61,718 nucleotides of DNA from Pseudoalteromonas sp. 0303 (GTDB lineage: Bacteria; Pseudomonadota; Gammaproteobacteria; Enterobacterales; Alteromonadaceae). The translations under genes were made by a program, and so were the position numbers. Positions 60,631-61,718 of this stretch are shown here, piece after piece (the stretch's first letter is position 1; each line of letters opens with the position of its first letter). Under the pieces are notes generated by a model. It saw only the letters and a program-made list of their open reading frames with translations, searched no databases and was not told the origin of the DNA. Location: NCBI RefSeq assembly GCF_013349995.1, contig NZ_JABVXF010000026.1:1-61718 (forward strand), given 5' to 3'.

Positions 60631-60779
60631 GTTAGAATACTCTTTGCGCTAAAAATGTTGCTCGAGTTTACTACAGCCAACGTCAGTTCCCAACAGCTTG
60701 CGATAAATAGCATTATGAGATGTGGTTCAATCCTCGTAATGAATCACTTACAATAAAGAAAAACGAATTTATAAAAGCC

Positions 60780-61499
60780 ATGAAGTTTACTCCCGCATTA
60801 CAAATAGCTACCTTAATTAAACGCTACAAACGTTTTTTAGCCGACTTAAAAACAGCCGATGGCGCAGAGTTTACAGCTCACTGTGCCAATACTGGCAAAA
60901 TGACGGGCTGTGCAGAGCCAGGGTTTAAGGCTTTTTATTCAACCAGTGATAACGCCAAACGCAAGTACCCTCAATCCTTGCAATTAACTCAGAACCAATT
61001 CGATCACTTAATATGTGTTAATACCGCGATTGCAAACAAGGTTGTGCAAGAAGCCTTAAATGCAGGCACGATTGCTGAATTTGTTGACTATCAAACCATT
61101 GCTGCAGAAGTAAAATACGGCCAAGAAAATAGCCGAATCGACTTTTTATTAACAGATGAACATAAATCCCATTGCTATGTAGAAGTAAAATCTGTGACAT
61201 TACTTTCACAAACAGACCCACACTCTGGGCAAGGTTATTTTCCAGATGCAAAAACTGAGCGAGGCCAAAAACATCTTCGAGAGTTAATAGAAATGGTGCA
61301 GCAAGGGCATCGTGCAGTGCTATTTTTTGCCGTTTTACATGAAGGTATCAATCACGTACGTGCGGCAGAACATATCGACCCAAAATATGCCCAACTATTA
61401 ACTGAAGCTATAGAAAACGGTGTTGAAGTCATTGCTTACAAAGCAAAAATTTCTGCAGAAGAAATTAAACTGCAAGAAAAATGTGATTTTATTAGCTAA
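60780..61499 (+). CDS. sfsA: SfsA, sugar fermentation stimulation protein
   Basis: The protein has 239 aa from the ATG at 60780 (MKFTPALQIATLIKRYKRFLAD), the canonical N-terminus; an in-frame extension to 60720 is unlikely. The family core is visible: HCANTGKMTGCAEPG near the N-terminus, and VEVKSVTLL followed by YFPDAKTERGQKHLREL, which has a restriction-endonuclease-like Asp/Glu-x-Lys pattern. SfsA binds DNA and affects maltose metabolism in E. coli. In gammaproteobacteria dksA commonly follows sfsA; the window ends too soon to see it. Confidence 0.95.
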   Translation: MKFTPALQIATLIKRYKRFLADLKTADGAEFTAHCANTGKMTGCAEPGFKAFYSTSDNAKRKYPQSLQLTQNQFDHLICVNTAIANKVVQEALNAGTIAEFVDYQTIAAEVKYGQENSRIDFLLTDEHKSHCYVEVKSVTLLSQTDPHSGQGYFPDAKTERGQKHLRELIEMVQQGHRAVLFFAVLHEGINHVRAAEHIDPKYAQLLTEAIENGVEVIAYKAKISAEEIKLQEKCDFIS

Positions 61500-61718
61500 G
61501 CAACTCTTTTACTAAAAAGACAATAAAAAACACGATTTAAGTTGTATTATTTTTTTTTGCCTATATAACTTAGCAAATTTATTAAAATTATGGGTAGTGG
61601 CTCTACTCATGGCAATTTATGCAATCAGGGGTCGAGGCATACACGGCAAGATCATTATAAATTGAACTTATAGAATATGTAGTGATCAGATCAAGGCATA
61701 ATAATCACCTTGGTCACG
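61500..61718 (+). other. Right-edge intergenic stretch downstream of sfsA
   Basis: No gene is visible in these 219 bases. The sequence is AT-rich with a T8-9 run near 61550. The final bases form a weak inverted repeat, CAAGG/CCTTG with flanking GTGA/TCAC, at 61682-61717. It presumably contains the promoter of the next gene beyond the window. Confidence 0.4.

Noticed and set aside
60720..60779. Longer sfsA reading frame starting at 60720
   Set aside because: MKFTPALQ at 60780 is the conserved SfsA N-terminus and gives the family length.
61682..61717. Inverted repeat at the right edge as a terminator
   Set aside because: The arms are short and imperfect, no T-run is visible before the window ends, and it lies about 180 bases from sfsA.
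1..61718. CRISPR arrays, complete insertion sequences, prophage genes
   Set aside because: No regularly spaced repeats, no transposase or integrase of convincing length and no phage structural genes were seen. The only possible mobile traces are the left-edge fragment and the 76-bp inverted repeat.

Overview
The window reads as the chromosome of a marine gammaproteobacterium, most likely Pseudoalteromonas or a close relative. The reasons are a moderately AT-rich composition, the block guaA-guaB-xseA, a glrK-qseG-glrR operon, a DUF3019/two-component/MipA cluster, GlyGly-CTERM subtilases and a complete proteobacterial dedicated sortase (Pds) locus. I see no complete insertion sequence, prophage or CRISPR array. 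The family assignments rest on recognised motifs and gene order, not on a search.

Layout. 1-2 kb: a truncated hipA with its hipB partner and a 1.1 kb gene-poor stretch carrying short repeats, which looks like an accessory junction. 2-17 kb: mostly housekeeping. It holds a BarA-like hybrid kinase, holD-rimI, tRNA-Trp, guaBA, xseA, cysE, an operon of a membrane-linked XRE regulator with a 31-residue membrane peptide, a PAS-GGDEF cyclase and an M16 lipoprotein peptidase. 17-25 kb: an MTHFR-family gene behind a perfect MetJ box, a GAF-GGDEF cyclase, a DEAD-box helicase, a DUF3581 gene, then DUF3019-RR-HK facing a MipA outer-membrane protein. 25-38 kb: two giant tandem paralogous secreted S8 proteases (1773 and 1697 aa), a decayed RcsF/DUF4156-like lipoprotein gene and a secreted sulfatase. 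38-43.6 kb: gltX, a glutaredoxin-like gene, a third diguanylate cyclase, proB and an EamA transporter.

43.5-50 kb is the most system-like part. It is a dedicated sortase locus: class GN sortase, its single VIT/VWA target with an LPQTD sorting signal, an OmpA-family protein, and a divergent response regulator and kinase. Three details stand out. The kinase has a periplasmic region resembling a CBM9-type carbohydrate-binding fold. A terminator-like hairpin lies inside the signal-peptide codons of the target gene. A plus-strand intrinsic terminator sits at the start of the sortase gene, so the convergent EamA transcript would run antisense through nearly the whole sortase gene.

50-61.7 kb: glrK-qseG-glrR with a DUF1543 gene, four tandem small periplasmic EF-hand proteins interrupted by a long inverted repeat, a secreted amidohydrolase, a YgjV-like membrane protein divergent from a Crp-family regulator with a palindromic operator, a phosphoribosyltransferase, pepB and sfsA. 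Three GGDEF proteins, five histidine kinases and four response regulators in about 60 kb point to an organism that invests heavily in sensing. The secreted proteases, sulfatase, amidohydrolase and surface sortase target suit life on particles or algal polymers.
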